DNA of 64,000 bases from Nemophila menziesii (taxonomy: Eukaryota > Streptophyta > Magnoliopsida > Boraginales > Hydrophyllaceae). The stretch lies in NCBI GenBank assembly GCA_029959085.1, contig JARWIR010000031.1, forward strand, positions 7,688,001-7,752,000, in the 5' to 3' direction. Numbering within the stretch: the stretch's first letter is position 1; every line of letters begins with the position of its first letter. The notes beneath the pieces were generated by a model. That model ran no database searches and was not told the origin of the DNA. It saw only the letters and a program-made list of their open reading frames with translations. This document shows positions 11,511 to 23,179 of the stretch, piece by piece. The position numbers and the translations under genes are program-made.

Positions 11511-12613
11511 AGACCCCCAACTCAAAGTTATATCGTCCTGATACAATAAAGAATCAGAACATATGGAAGTCTCTAGAAATATACCTAAGGCAATTAAGCG
11601 CAAAGGATGAAGATATAAGAATGTGATTAATAATTCGAAAGTAATACTTATCAAGTTTCAAGTAATAACATTTACAAACTAAATTATCTATACATTTATC
11701 ATACAAACAATTAACGCGGATCAAACTCAAGATTAGATTAGATTTGCAATGCACGAAGGAGAGATTCTTCACTTAGTTTAACATGGAGGCTATAGATTGT
11801 TCATCGATCCTGACATGACTTCAATGGTCCTTCTAACTACTCTATATTGGTTCAATTGTTCCTAGATCGCATAACAAAGAATCATAATGTCCTTAAGGTT
11901 GCAATGTTAGGCTTAGGGACGGTATGATCGTATATTTGGATAATGTAGAGTGAGCTTTTGGCTCTCTCCTCAGTAGCCATCAACGAATCTACCTAGAGCT
12001 TGAGTTAATCTTACAATGTTTTCACTCAACCCAATAATAAATATTTAAGACGATCACATAAGAAATTCCACTTTACCGGTCCAAGTCATATTCATTTTTT
12101 CATATCAATTTTTTTATTTTCTAAGCTAGCCATGACTCTCTTTTTGATGTGAGATATCATGCTACTTCTTTTTCTCATATATCTTTTCTTTTCAATTCTT
12201 TTCTCTTTTTCTTTTACCCTGGCAAAGGGTTACAAAATAAAATTGTGAATCATCAGCAAATCGAGAACAATACATAAGCTCAAAAACCCAACCCAATAAT
12301 GTTTCCCATAATTTTGAACCCACCACCCCAAACTCAATCTCTAAAAGACTGTCTAAGCATCGCGATTCGAGTGCGGGTCATATGAAAAAATCCTAAAATC
12401 TAAGGGGTATGGCTTATAATGTAGCTAATATAAAGGCTTTAGAAAGGCTAGAAGAGGCTGAGATGGATATAAAGATGCATAATATATGGACAGAAAGCTA
12501 AAAGGCAACAAAGGCTTATCAAAGAACCGCCTTACTCACTTTCTACACTATGCAATTGCCTTACTTTCTCACCTCTAGCACATTCATCAAATGGGTTAAG
12601 ATCTCATGAAAAC
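11511..12613 (-). other. R2 PPT and 3' noncoding region
   Basis: It starts with the PPT (11511-11523, minus strand GAGTTGGGGGTCT). It then holds the conserved blocks seen elsewhere: the AGAGAGCCAAAAGCTCAC block (about 11950-11970), the GGACCGGTAAAG block (about 12070) and the CCCTTTGCCAGGG block (about 12220). There is a GGTGGTGGGTTC block near 12310. No ORF of substance. It is cut at 12613 by the R3 LTR, so the rest of R2 is not in the window or is lost. Confidence 0.7.
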
Positions 12614-14398
12614 TGATGTCTATATTTTCGTGACATATAAATCCACAATAGATACATTGTTTTAGGAGTTTATTGGGCCTAAGTGAGGGATTTCTCCCTA
12701 TATTTTGCTATATTGCACTTTTACTTTTTGTTTTGGAATATTTACTATTTATAAAGATTTTTGTGCTTTAATGGTGTGTTTAGTGTGTAGTTAGGTACAT
12801 TCTTGATACAAGGGTTCAAACTGAAGAGAATAAGTCCAAATATGAAGATAAAATTCAAGTCAAAGCGGAAATGAAGCTAGAAGCTACTACGGGAAGTTAG
12901 AGCGATCAATGGAGTAGTCTTGCACACTAATGATGGAGTCACCAAGATGTTTTGATGAATAGTTCTGGACCTGATCTCTAGTTGGTTGGAAAGAACATGA
13001 AGTTATGGTCGCGTGGCAAGTGAAAGAAGTCAATTCGTAGTAAAGATAAAGAAGTGATGCCTAAAACCGTTCCCATGGCTTGAACCCGAGACATGCTGCA
13101 TCAAAAATGGGCTGGACCTCATTTGACCTAATTTCATTATACTAAAGGGGGACCAAAAAAGTTGGCAACATATAAAAGCTTCATTTCAGCCAAATTATCA
13201 TTATCAATCATCTTATCAAAAGAAAGAGCCACCAGGAAGAGAACGGTAGAAGAACAGAAGAGGAGACAAGGGTTTATCCATGAAGCCTTCCATTCCACTT
13301 CAACCATTCACCATTTCCACTTCTTGTAAACAGTAACTATTGCTTATTTTCTATTTTGAACATGATTCTAGTCTTATTTTTAATTAATTTTTCTTTATTT
13401 TATTTTAATTTGATTATGAGCTAAACTCTTATATGCTCAAGGATACTTGTGTAATGGATTATGTTTAGTTAATAGAGTTTGTTATTTGGTTTGGGATATT
13501 AATAATATGTTTAATTGAATGGGTAATCATTATATATATATTCCAATTATCTTGTATTTGATTTAATTACTCATGCGCTTTGCCAAGTAGCAGGAGCTCT
13601 TGTAATTTAATTAACATATGTTGAGTGGGGGGGGGGGGGGGGCGAGATTAGAAACTTAATACTTGAGAGCCTAGTGCCTTGGACGAGTGGGTTCCTCGCT
13701 CACTACGTAGTCTTTGGGTTGTTTTATTTAATACATTGGATAACCAGAGGGTGTGTAAGGTAGATGCTCTAGGTGCCCAAATAGGGGATACAGTGGTTTA
13801 GATTTCGACTAATGTTGAGTGGGGGGGGCGAGATTAGAAACTTAATACTTGAGAGCCTAGTGCCTTGGACGAGTGGGTTCCTCGCTCACTACGTAGTCTT
13901 TGGCTTGTTTTATTTAATACATTGGATAACCAGAGGGTGTGTAAGGTAGATGCTCTAGGTGCCCAAATAGGGGATATAGTGGTTTAGATTTCGACTAATG
14001 TGAATACGCAACCCCATTCGCCCTTATCAAATAACAAAATCATTTAACAACATAGGAAAGTACTTAGCAATATCCTCAAGCAACTATCTCAATCAAGTTA
14101 ATCTTTATTTTTCTTTCTCGTTTATCATTTCTAGTTTAATCATTACTCATTTAATTGTATTTCATTACATTTTTTTCTTAGTTGCTAATACAAAAACCAA
14201 ACAATCATATATTTACTTTTATTTATTGCTTCCTTAAAATATAAACTCTTCACTTTTACTAGAAGAAACTACATTTATCGCACTGATCAATGTGGAACGA
14301 TACCCTACTTACTATACTCTTGCTACCTACGATCCACTCTCTACAGAGGTTTTTTTTCATTAAGCTTTGTCAAGTTACTTTATCGACGGAAAACACCA
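12614..14398 (+). mobile_element. 5' LTR of R3 (plus strand)
   Basis: Starts TGATGTCTATATTTTCGTG and ends AAAACACCA, followed by a PBS-like sequence. At 1785 bp it is longer than its relatives because of an internal duplication (13620-13999). The start keeps the family pattern TGATGTC...TTGTTTTAGG. A TATA box, TATAAAAG, lies at 13171-13178. It is the most diverged LTR in the window. Preceding 5-mer: AAAAC. No second R3 LTR is visible. Confidence 0.78.
13620..13999 (+). repeat. Tandem duplication of about 190 bp inside the R3 LTR
   Basis: Two near-identical copies run from GTTGAGTGGGG to GATTTCGACTAAT: 13620-13813 and 13814-13999. They differ mainly in the length of a G run (16 G at 13627-13642, 8 G in the second copy) and in two or three single bases. 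The near-identity inside an otherwise old LTR suggests a recent duplication. Confidence 0.9.
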
Positions 14399-14407
14399 AG
14401 GTCAAGA

Positions 14408-14426
14408 TGGCATCGCCAACCGGGGA
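14408..14426 (+). other. Degenerate primer-binding site of R3
   Basis: TGGCATCGCCAACCGGGGA lies 9 nt after the LTR end, where other copies have TGGCGCCGCTGCCGGGGA. The two ends match; the middle does not. It is a decayed or variant tRNA-Asp-type site. Confidence 0.55.
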
Positions 14427-14609
14427 TCGGTGTTAAAGATTTTGTATTCTTATTTTAGTTTGAAAGTGTCTAGTTTATTTTTTGTTTTACTGGGTTTTGA
14501 GTTTTTGTATCTTCTCAGGTTTACAGGTTCTGGTGTATGCACTCTAATCTTGACCGATTGATTAGAGAGAAGAATAAGAAAGAAAGAGAAAGAAAAGCGT
14601 TATAGAAAA

Positions 14610-16114
14610 TGGCTAACCTTAATGCACCACCTGGTGTGAGTAGAATCTGAATCAGTTGAACCAGCCTTTAGGAGCTAATCCACCTGAAAAGGGTCATAAC
14701 AATCCGAATATTGCATACTTGAATGGAGGAAATCCTCCTAATGGAGCTAATCAGCAAGGCATTCCTGAGTCAGTAGTGCCATTTTGTGTTCAACCTGTAG
14801 GGATTCGCCCTCCAAACATTCAAGTCGCACGCTTATGCCCGATACAGGTATGTTGAATCTGTTCCTAAGCTATGAGAACTACAGTGGAGCTGCTCACCAA
14901 GATCCGGTTTGAGCTATACAGAAGTTCATGGAAATATGTTATGCTTATATCACTCAAGGCGTCACAAGGGAACAAATGTACTACTTTATGTTCCAATTTT
15001 TCTTAACCAGACCAGTTAGTGAGTGGTTAGACAATCAACCATCTGAGACTATCCGTGAATGGGATTCACTTTAAGCAAGGTTTTTTGATAGATTATATCC
15101 ACATAATATGAGGATGAAAGACCAAGTTGAGCTTGCCCATTTTGTGAAAGATGACGGTGAGACTTTAGGGGAAACGTAGACTACATTACAACATCAATTG
15201 AAGACATGCCCTCTTCATGGGTACACTCCTCTAATTTAGCTCTATGTTCTATAAAGTTTTAGATGGGAGCTCAAGATTGAGAGTGGATAATCTTGGTGGT
15301 GGTGGTTTTGTTTCGATGAATCCTAATCAGGCTGCTCAATCTATGCAAAAGATTATTGATACTAAGATAAGTTGGCATGTACCACGAGCACATAGAGGAG
15401 TCATACGTGTTGGTAGTGAGAGCGCGCTAGGGTCTAAGTTCTCAAGTTTGGAGAATCAAATGAAGCAGTTGGCTATTGTCGTGAAAGAAGGGTTCCTAAA
15501 TCGACAGAAATAATTTAAAAGTTGTTCAAGAAACTATAGGGTGTTCTTATTGTGGTGCAAATTATCATGCTTCAGAAGAATGCCAAGGTAATCCTGAATT
15601 TGTTGCATTTGTATATAACTGTTGTGATCATTACATAGGTGGCCATTCATACATGTAACCTAACCGGAACCATCCTGGTTTCAGTTGGCCAAATCCTAAC
15701 GGGGCGGCAAATCCTCGAAATAATCAATAATGCCCCCAAGTAAAAAATTATCATCGCAGACCTCAAGATCAAAACCAAGGAGGTCAAAGACCCATTCAAG
15801 ATGCTTATTCTGAGAGTCTTTCTCAAAAGAACTTCCCGAATATCCGCAAGAAGGTGCTTCAAACTCTATAGTCCAAACTTTAAGTTCATTATGGTTATGA
15901 CTCAAGAGAATTTGAAATCCAACCAAGAGTTGTGGAAGTCCAACAATGAGTGAATGAATGAACACTTCGCGACATTAAAAATTCTAGAGAATCAGGTATC
16001 TCAAAATTCTAATCATTTGACATGAGACCACGGGGTCAATTGCCAAGCATACCTGAGAACCCACAGAAAAACGAGGAGTGTAATGCTATAACTTTGAGAA
16101 GTGGGAAACAATTG
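14610..16114 (+). pseudogene. Degenerate gag of R3, cut by R4
   Basis: The start is near ATGGCTAACCTTAATGCACC (14610). Gag motifs appear in order but in several frames with stops: QPVGIRPPNIQVAR (about 14800), KFMEICYAYITQGVTREQ (about 14925-14980), FFLTRPVSEWLDNQPS (about 15000), FVKDDGETLGE (about 15140), a zinc-knuckle region CSYCGANYHASEEC (about 15542-15583, intact CX2CX4HX4C), a Q/N-rich stretch, and ITLRSGKQL at 16088-16114. The reading stops there because the R4 LTR is inserted in the linker before the protease. The protease and pol of R3 are not in the window. Confidence 0.85.
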
Positions 16115-17647
16115 TGATGTCTCCTCACTTGTCATGAATTAATATCACGATGAGACATCATTTTTAGTGATCTAGAAGTCATTCTAGTTGATTTTCTTGA
16201 GAAATGTTACACTTTCCTATTTTCAGTCTTGATTTAGTAAATTATTATTTTTAGAGCATATTGGGTTTAATTATTTATTTAGTGTGAAGCTTTAAAAATA
16301 ATTATGGAGATTAATTAGATTCCATGTCAAAGACTAAGAGATACGGAAAGAGATTAGCATGGAAATTGGAGATAAGGAAAGAAAAGCTAAAGATATGGAA
16401 AAAGAAAAGCTGCCATAATCCTGATTTCACCACCCACGACCATAAATCAGCTTATATCTCAAAATCGGTGGGGAATTTGGAGAAACGGTCAAGAACAAAG
16501 TTGAAGATCTTTCCGAGACAATGAATTTCGACTACTCATATGCGTCAAACAGATAAGAATTGAAGCTTTTGGGACCAAACCAAAAACGTGTCTGATTCCA
16601 TGTTTTAGGGTTACGAATTTGAGTTGGGCTTGGAGTCCACTACTTACCTTCTCCTTCAAGAAAACGAATTAGGGCTTCTATAAACTTATAAATACACCCT
16701 TATATCACTTGTAAATCATCCTTGCCTCATAGTAATTAGTCCTTAGGTTTATTATCATCGAAATTATTGTAGAGAGCAAGATGAAGTCTTTTATTATTTC
16801 TTTTAGTTTATTTCCTTCAGGTATGAACTAATTTTCCCATAGCTTGGGTTTTTCATCATGCATAATTTATAAATTCAATTTTCTTTCTATCTAAGTTTCT
16901 TTGAGAATTATATGTTTTAATCTGATATTAGCTTCTTACCTATATATTTGTTTATGTGTTTTAAATTATTGCATGTCCTAGAACTGATCACTTTAGGCTT
17001 TCTTAATAGTAGTTAGATGTTCACCTTAACTGGGTGTCTAATTATTGAAACACCACATAACGTCTAGTGTCGATATTGGTCTTGACAACACTAATTCTAG
17101 CTAGATAGTCATTAGGGTATAATTTAACCACTATCATCATGTTTGGAATTGAATTGCTTAGGGCCTTGGTAGCGCTTGATAACCCTAGGTTTAGGTTGCC
17201 TCATGATGTGTCGTTAGCCCCCTTAGTCGCTCTCCAGGTCTAAGGTATGGGAATTTAGAGTATGACTAAGTATCTAAGAGCTAATTATCTCCCTTATTAA
17301 CTAGATTTGATAGAAAGAATTAGATGGATTAGTGCATACTAGAAAAACCTAAGCTATACTTCTCATCTCATATTTCTTCGTATTTATTTTATTGTTTTTA
17401 TTTTTCCTTAGTTTAATTATTAATCTCGAATTATTCACTCTTTACTTTCTGTCTTTTAATTAATTGCTTCTTACTTGTTATTCCGCTCCTTCGTATAACA
17501 CACTAAGTCCCTGAGAACGAATCTAACTTATCATTAAAACTTGCATACGTCATGTAATACTTGCAGTACTGTGCTTGTCTAGGATGCTTTAGTGCATTGT
17601 TTTCAGCGTTTATTTATCTTATTTTTCTAACACCCTAGGCGACACCA
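16115..17647 (+). mobile_element. 5' LTR of R4
   Basis: Starts TGATGTCTCC, ends GGCGACACCA, 1533 bp. TATA box TATAAATA at 16687-16694. It aligns with the shared LTR 20662-29228 (after removing R6), which lacks about 80 bp present here after GATATTAGCTT. The differences between the two are frequent, so the pair is old compared with R6 or R7. Left flank 5-mer AATTG (16110-16114) is not repeated after the shared LTR (AGTTT) or after the last LTR (GGACC). Confidence 0.9.
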
Positions 17648-17653
17648 AGTTTT

Positions 17654-17671
17654 TGGCGCCGCTGTCGGGGA
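17654..17671 (+). other. Primer-binding site of R4
   Basis: TGGCGCCGCTGTCGGGGA, 6 nt after the LTR end. One base differs from the window consensus. It is consistent with the tRNA-Asp 3' end used by Athila-type elements. Confidence 0.85.
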
Positions 17672-17896
17672 CTTGTGTCTCGTTAGCGTGTGGGTTATCT
17701 ATTTCGAGTAGTAGTTATTAGTTAATTTTGATTTTTCAGTATTTATTTTTTATGTTTCCGGATTTACGCTTGTGGTTTGCTTTAGTCTTTTTCAGGTTTC
17801 ACCTTGTTTAATTCTTGGCCTCTGTTACCGGAGCCCGAGAGAAGCTTTAGACCTTTTAACAGACGTGTTCGAGAGGAAAGAGCCTTAAGAAGAGCT

Positions 17897-19490
17897 ATGG
17901 CAGACAATCGAGGTCAACTAGATCTGCCACTTGTTCCACCACTTGTCCCACTAGGACAACAACCATTACAACCACCGGCATGAAGAGGTAACGGGAACAA
18001 CAATGTTAATTAGAACCGAGTTGAACAAGACCTTCCTGTCTTGAGAGTGTCGTTTCATGTTCAACCGATAGTTTACCGTCATTCAGAGATCCAAAATATC
18101 AAATTTAGACCCGATTTGGGTATGCTCAGTCAGTTTCAAAGTTTTGGACCATACAATGGAACAGCAGTACTAGATCCGGTAAGAGCGATTCAGAAGTTTA
18201 TGCAGATTTGTGATGCTTATGTTACTCAAGGCATTACACGCGAGCAACTGTATTGTCATATGTTTTCGTTCTTTCTGACCGGTAGAGTTGGTGATGGCTA
18301 GATAGGAAACCACCAGGGACAATTAATTCATGGACAGAACTTCAAGCTACTTTTTTTAACCGTTTTTATCCGAAAAGCATGAGACTTAAAGACCAAAGCG
18401 AGCTTACGAAGTTTTGTCAAGAAGATGCAGAAGAAGGAGGAGAAGCATGGACAAGGTTTCAACAGAAGTTAGCTAGATATCCGCTCCATGGTTATACCCC
18501 CTCTCTACAGTTAGCTAAATTTTATGAAGGTATCAACTGAGAAAGTAGACTGGAGGTGGATAATCTTGGGAAAGGGAATTTCGTGTCTATGGAACCTGCT
18601 GAGGCTACCGAGGTTTTAGAAAATTGCATTGAACAAGAAAGGAGTTGGCCATCTTAGCGAACTCCTACTGCAAAGACCCGAGGTACGCTTCGATTAGACG
18701 CGGAAACTGCAAACTCAACTAAATTATCCGCATTAGAGAATCAAATCAAAGAACTTAAGCTTGAGATGCAGAGAAACTTAGCCACAGCAAATGTAGTGCA
18801 AGAAGCACAAGTTTGTCCACATTGTGGAGCTATGAATCATACATGGCAAGAATGCGAAGGAAATCCACAATCTGTTTATCTCATATCCAACCGAGAAGGT
18901 TATCAATTTGGTAATAGGAATAATCCGGGTATGCAGTATTCAAATCCACATGGGGCCGCTAATCCTGGTCATTAATAACCACGACCCCAGAATAACGCGT
19001 TCCAACCAAGAGGTCAGTATCAAAATCAATATCAAAATAGACCTGCTCCCCCACAACAACCTGTTCAAGATGCCTATACCGATTCGTTAGCTCAGAAAGC
19101 TTTACCACAATATCCTCAAGAGGGAGTTGTGGATAATCAACAATTAACGAAGTTTATGGATCTTATGACCACTAATATGCATTCCCAGAGCGAGAAGTTA
19201 CGAGAACAACAAGCTTCAATTCAGATTTTAGGTACTCAAGTAGAACAAATGAACAAAGTTCTAACTATCATTATGGAACAAAAAGAATTGAAGGCTATCG
19301 AAGGAGGTGATGACAATGTTGGGTTCAAAGCTTGTAAGGCTATTTGCCTTGAAATTGAAGAAAAGAAGGAAGTACCACATGCTGCCGTTAGTGTCGTTGA
19401 GGTTCCGAGTACCGAAGAAGAATCAACCAAGTCTAGCCTCGTGGACTCTAAGATTCAGAAAAATCAGAATTTATACAACTTCTGAAGGAT
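17897..19490 (+). pseudogene. gag of R4, broken
   Basis: The ATG at 17897 (MADNRGQLD) parallels MAGVQDPLN of R5. Stops interrupt the P/Q-rich N-terminus. Capsid motifs follow: IQNIKFRPDLGMLSQF (about 18090), KFMQICDAYVTQGITREQ (about 18195-18250) and FFLTGRVGD, where a 1-nt loss relative to R5 ends the frame at 18301. Further capsid follows in other frames. The zinc knuckle CPHCGAMNHTWQEC at about 18812-18853 is intact CX2CX4HX4C. A coiled-coil-like, K/E/Q-rich tail follows (19129-19485), which frame-shifts into the protease frame. R5 is the closest homologue. Confidence 0.88.
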
Positions 19491-20600
19491 ATGCAAGATG
19501 AGATTGAATCGGTTATGGAGTTTCAAGCTAAGCTGGCTAAAGAAAAAGAGGAAGAAGCCTCAAAGGAGGAACCAAGAGTTGAAGTTGAAATTGCACCTGC
19601 TGTGCAAAAAGAGAAAGAAGAAGAGAAGGTGGAATCGCCACCAGTTGTTCAAACAGTGTCATCAACCGTTCCTGATACAAATCCAAAGGATGACACTGAA
19701 CTCAAGACATTTGTAGAGGCGTACACTCCTGAAAATATCTACGCCCAAATGCTTGAGATTGCGAAGACAGGGCTTACACCGCAACAAGTTTTTACGCAAG
19801 TTATTCCTGAGAAAGAAGCGAGTGTAGAAGCCAAAAGAGAGAACTTGAGAGTCTCAAGAAGAAGTGAAAGATATTTATCATTGAAGCTCAAAGATCCGGG
19901 AAGATTTAACCTTCCTATTCAAATAAATGGTATGCTCAAGGTGAAAGCTATGTACGATGTGGGTTCAGGTGTGAATCTTATGCCTAAGTCCGTGTTCGAG
20001 AGACTTGGACTTCAGAGATCAGAGAAAGCTCCAGTGAAGTTGCAGTTTGATGACAACTCAGTTACCAAAACATGGGTAACAGTGGAGGACGTCTTAGTCC
20101 GAGAAGGTAATATCGCCATCCTTACTGACTTTGTTATACTTGAGTTTGATGCAGATAAGCAGGTTCCAATCATACTTGGACGACCTTTTATGGCCACAAG
20201 TCAAAGTGTCATCAACTTCCAATAAGGGACCATTGCCCTTCATGCTAAGAACATATCTGAGACCTTCTATGTCTTGGGTAAGAAACCGAGAAAGTTAGAT
20301 CCCACCGTTCCTGTCATCCACAGCCTTTCACATCACAAAGTCCCTACAGAGAAGATCCATGTAAAACCTGTTGATCCTGAGCCAAACATTGAGTTTGGGG
20401 TTGGCCATGAAGTTCTATGGAAATCTCACAAACACGAAAATAGGCCACGAAGTTTCAAAGACTCGTGGATGGGACCATTCATCATCACTAAGTACTTTCA
20501 GCCAAGGTGATAGAAATTCGACCCAAAAAGGGGATCAAGCGCAGATTAGTTGACGTTCATAGCCTGACTCGTTGTTGGGGAGGCTATATTCGCAAATCTT
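19491..20600 (+). pseudogene. R4 protease joined to integrase C-terminus, broken
   Basis: Open from 19491 to 20225: an E/K-rich linker, then a retropepsin-type protease with MYDVGSGVNLMPKS (D-x-G-S active site, about 19950) and VPIILGRPFMA. A TAA at 20223-20225 replaces a GAA-type codon of R5. The frame then continues with KPRKLDPTVPVIHSLSHHKV and the integrase C-terminal segment VGHEVLWKSH...FKDSWMGPFI (20400-20495), where another frame break occurs. RT, RNase H and the catalytic part of integrase are absent. R5 shows the same protease-to-integrase junction, so the deletion is ancestral to this lineage and predates the decay. Confidence 0.85.
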
Positions 20601-20606
20601 GATAGA

Positions 20607-20661
20607 AGTAACGCGTCTAACTTTAAAAGACGTTAAATAAAAGTGTTGTACGGGAGACAAC
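20607..20661 (+). other. Conserved post-ORF motif (R4), fused to the LTR
   Basis: It reads AACGCGTCTAACTTTAAAAG, ACGTTAAATAAAAGTGTTG, then GGGAGACAAC, and the LTR starts at the very next base. R5 continues from the same motif into about 3.6 kb of 3' region and a PPT; all of that is missing in R4. Confidence 0.8.
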
Positions 20662-21484
20662 TGATGTGTCCTCATTTGTGATAGATTTATATTAGGATGA
20701 GACATCATTTTTAGTGATTTAGAAGTCATAATAGTCGATTTTCTTGAGAAATAGTGCACTTTCCTATTTTGAGTCTTGATTTAGTAAAATAATATTTTTA
20801 GAGCATATTGGGTTTAATTATTTATTTAGTGTGAAGCTTTAAAGATAATTATGGAGATTAATTAGAGTCCAAGTCAAAGACTACAAGATATGGAAAGATA
20901 TAAGCATGGTAATTGGAGATAAAGGAAAGAAAAGCTAAAAACATGGAAAACGAAAACCTTCCTTAATCCTGAATTTCTGCACCTACGACCACAAATCAGG
21001 TTATATCTCAAAAACGGTGTGGAATTTGGAGAAACGATCAAGAGAAAAGTTGAAGATATTTCTGAGACGATGAATTTTGTATATTCATACGCATGAAACA
21101 GACAAAAATTGAAGCTGCTAGGACCAAAAGAAAAACGGGCCTGATTTCATGTTTTTAGGGTTACGAATTTGAGTTGGGCTTGGAGTCCATTACTTAACCT
21201 CTCCTTCAAGAAAACGAATTAGGTCTTCTAAACACCTATAAATACACCCTTATATCACTTGTAAATCATCCTTGCCTCATAGTAATTAGTCTTTAGGGTT
21301 TTATTCATCAGAGTTATTGTAGAGAGCAAGATGATGTCTTTTATTATTTCCTTTAGTTTATTTCCTTCAGGTATGAACTAAACTCCCCATAGCTTGGGTT
21401 TTGCATCATGTATAATCTATAAATTCTAATTTCATTCTATCTAAGTTTCTTTGGGAATTACATGTTTTAATCTGATATTAGCTT
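20662..21484 (+). mobile_element. Shared R4/R5 LTR, left part
   Basis: Starts TGATGTGTCC with TATA box TATAAATA at 21237-21244. It is split at AGCTT (21480-21484) by the R6 insertion and resumes at 28581. It is the 3' LTR of R4 and also lies directly before the PBS of R5. Confidence 0.9.
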
Positions 21485-22994
21485 TGATTTCTCCTCATTT
21501 GTGATAATAAAATATACTTCTGAGACATCATTTTAGGCTTATTTATTAGTTTATAGGTCGATCTTAGCTTAATTTAGTGCACTTTCCTATTTTGAGTCTT
21601 AATTTAGTAAACATAATATTTTTAGAGCATATTGGGTTTAATTTTTTATTCAGTGTGAAGCTTTAAAGATAATTATGGAGATTAATTAGAGTCCAAGTCA
21701 AAGACTACAACTTATGGAAAGAGATATGCATGGAAATTGGAGATAGAAGGAAACTGAGTTCAATTAGGAAAAGGAAAAGCTGCCTAAATCTGAATTCTGC
21801 AGTACACGCCTAAAGATGTGCGTTTTTACCTAAGAAATAGGCCGATTTTGGTAATTTCCTTCTTTAGGGTCAAGATAATTCTGTTGCGATTATTTTGTTA
21901 TCTTATGGAGCTCAAACCGACCAATAACGAAGAAGATATGCTCAAAACGGTCCAGCAGTGTTTATCTTTATTTCCATACGAATTTGAGTTGGACTAGGAG
22001 TCCATTACTTTCCTTCTCCTTCAAGAAAACGAATTAGGTCTTCCTATACCCTATAAATACAGCCTCTTAACACTCTAAAATCATCCTTGGCCAGACCCTA
22101 AGGCCAAGAGGAAGCTGCAACACAAGAGAGAAGTCTGGAAGGAGCTGTGCATCAACTATGACTCCTTCAACCTTTAATTCTGTAATTCTTTTCTTTTCTC
22201 TTCTTAGTATGAATTAATTCTTTTTAGTTTGAGTTTTAGCATATATGTATGAACCCTAGCTTTGATTGACATCTATCTAATTTGGGAACTTAATGTTTTA
22301 AATTGAATTATAGTTTTTATTCTCTGTTTATGTGTTTGGATTTATATTATGTGTTCTTATGGAACCGCGGCCATATAGAATTACCATCTAGTAATTAGGT
22401 CACCATTGACAACGGTGTTTAATTGCATGTTTAGCACATAAAGTCTAGTATTAGGTCTGATTTGACAACCCAACCTAGCTAGATAATCACTATGGTTTAG
22501 TTCTTGTGACTATTTACCAATTACAGGAAAAGTTTGCTTAGGAAGCCTTTTTGACACAGGTAAGTCCTATTTTAAACTACCGATAGCGAATTGGGACCGA
22601 TTAGGGAAATACTACATAATTTACCCTTACATGTTTAGAACGGCAAGAGTAGTGGGGATTGCATGCTATTTACTCAAGCTAGACTTTCATACTATCTTCT
22701 TTTCTTTTCTTTTATTTATTTTCTGTCTTTAGTTTATTAGTTTAGTTTTATTATTCCAAAAACCAAATAAAAATCTATTTTCCTTTTCTTTCTTTGCGTA
22801 TCATCTTTCTATCTTCTATATCTGCACTTGATAATTTGCATAAGTTCTCTCTAACTTTCGTCAGTCCCTGAGGAACGAATCTTCTTATCATTAAAACTTG
22901 CATACGTCCTGTAATACTTGCAGTACCGTGTTAGCTTAGGGTGTTTATTTGCACTTATTTTATACATCTTTTTATCACACCTTAGGCCACACCA
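21485..22994 (+). mobile_element. 5' LTR of R6
   Basis: TGATTTCTCC to GGCCACACCA, 1510 bp. TATA box TATAAATA at 22052-22059. The start has one change (T for G at the fifth base) relative to its 3' LTR. Confidence 0.93.
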
Positions 22995-23000
22995 AGTTTT

Positions 23001-23018
23001 TGGCGCCGCTGCTGGGGA
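23001..23018 (+). other. Primer-binding site of R6
   Basis: TGGCGCCGCTGCTGGGGA, 6 nt after the LTR. One change from the consensus. Confidence 0.85.
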
Positions 23019-23179
23019 CTACATCGTTAGTCCTTGTGCAATTATCTTGTGCTTTTATTTTAGTTAGTTCTATTTTACGCTTTTCTTTTTAGTTTTTGTT
23101 TTACAGATTTTTTTAGGCGAAAGCAGATTTATTAGGAGATAAAGGTTTCGTGTTATTAGATCCTAAGAAGCTAATACTA

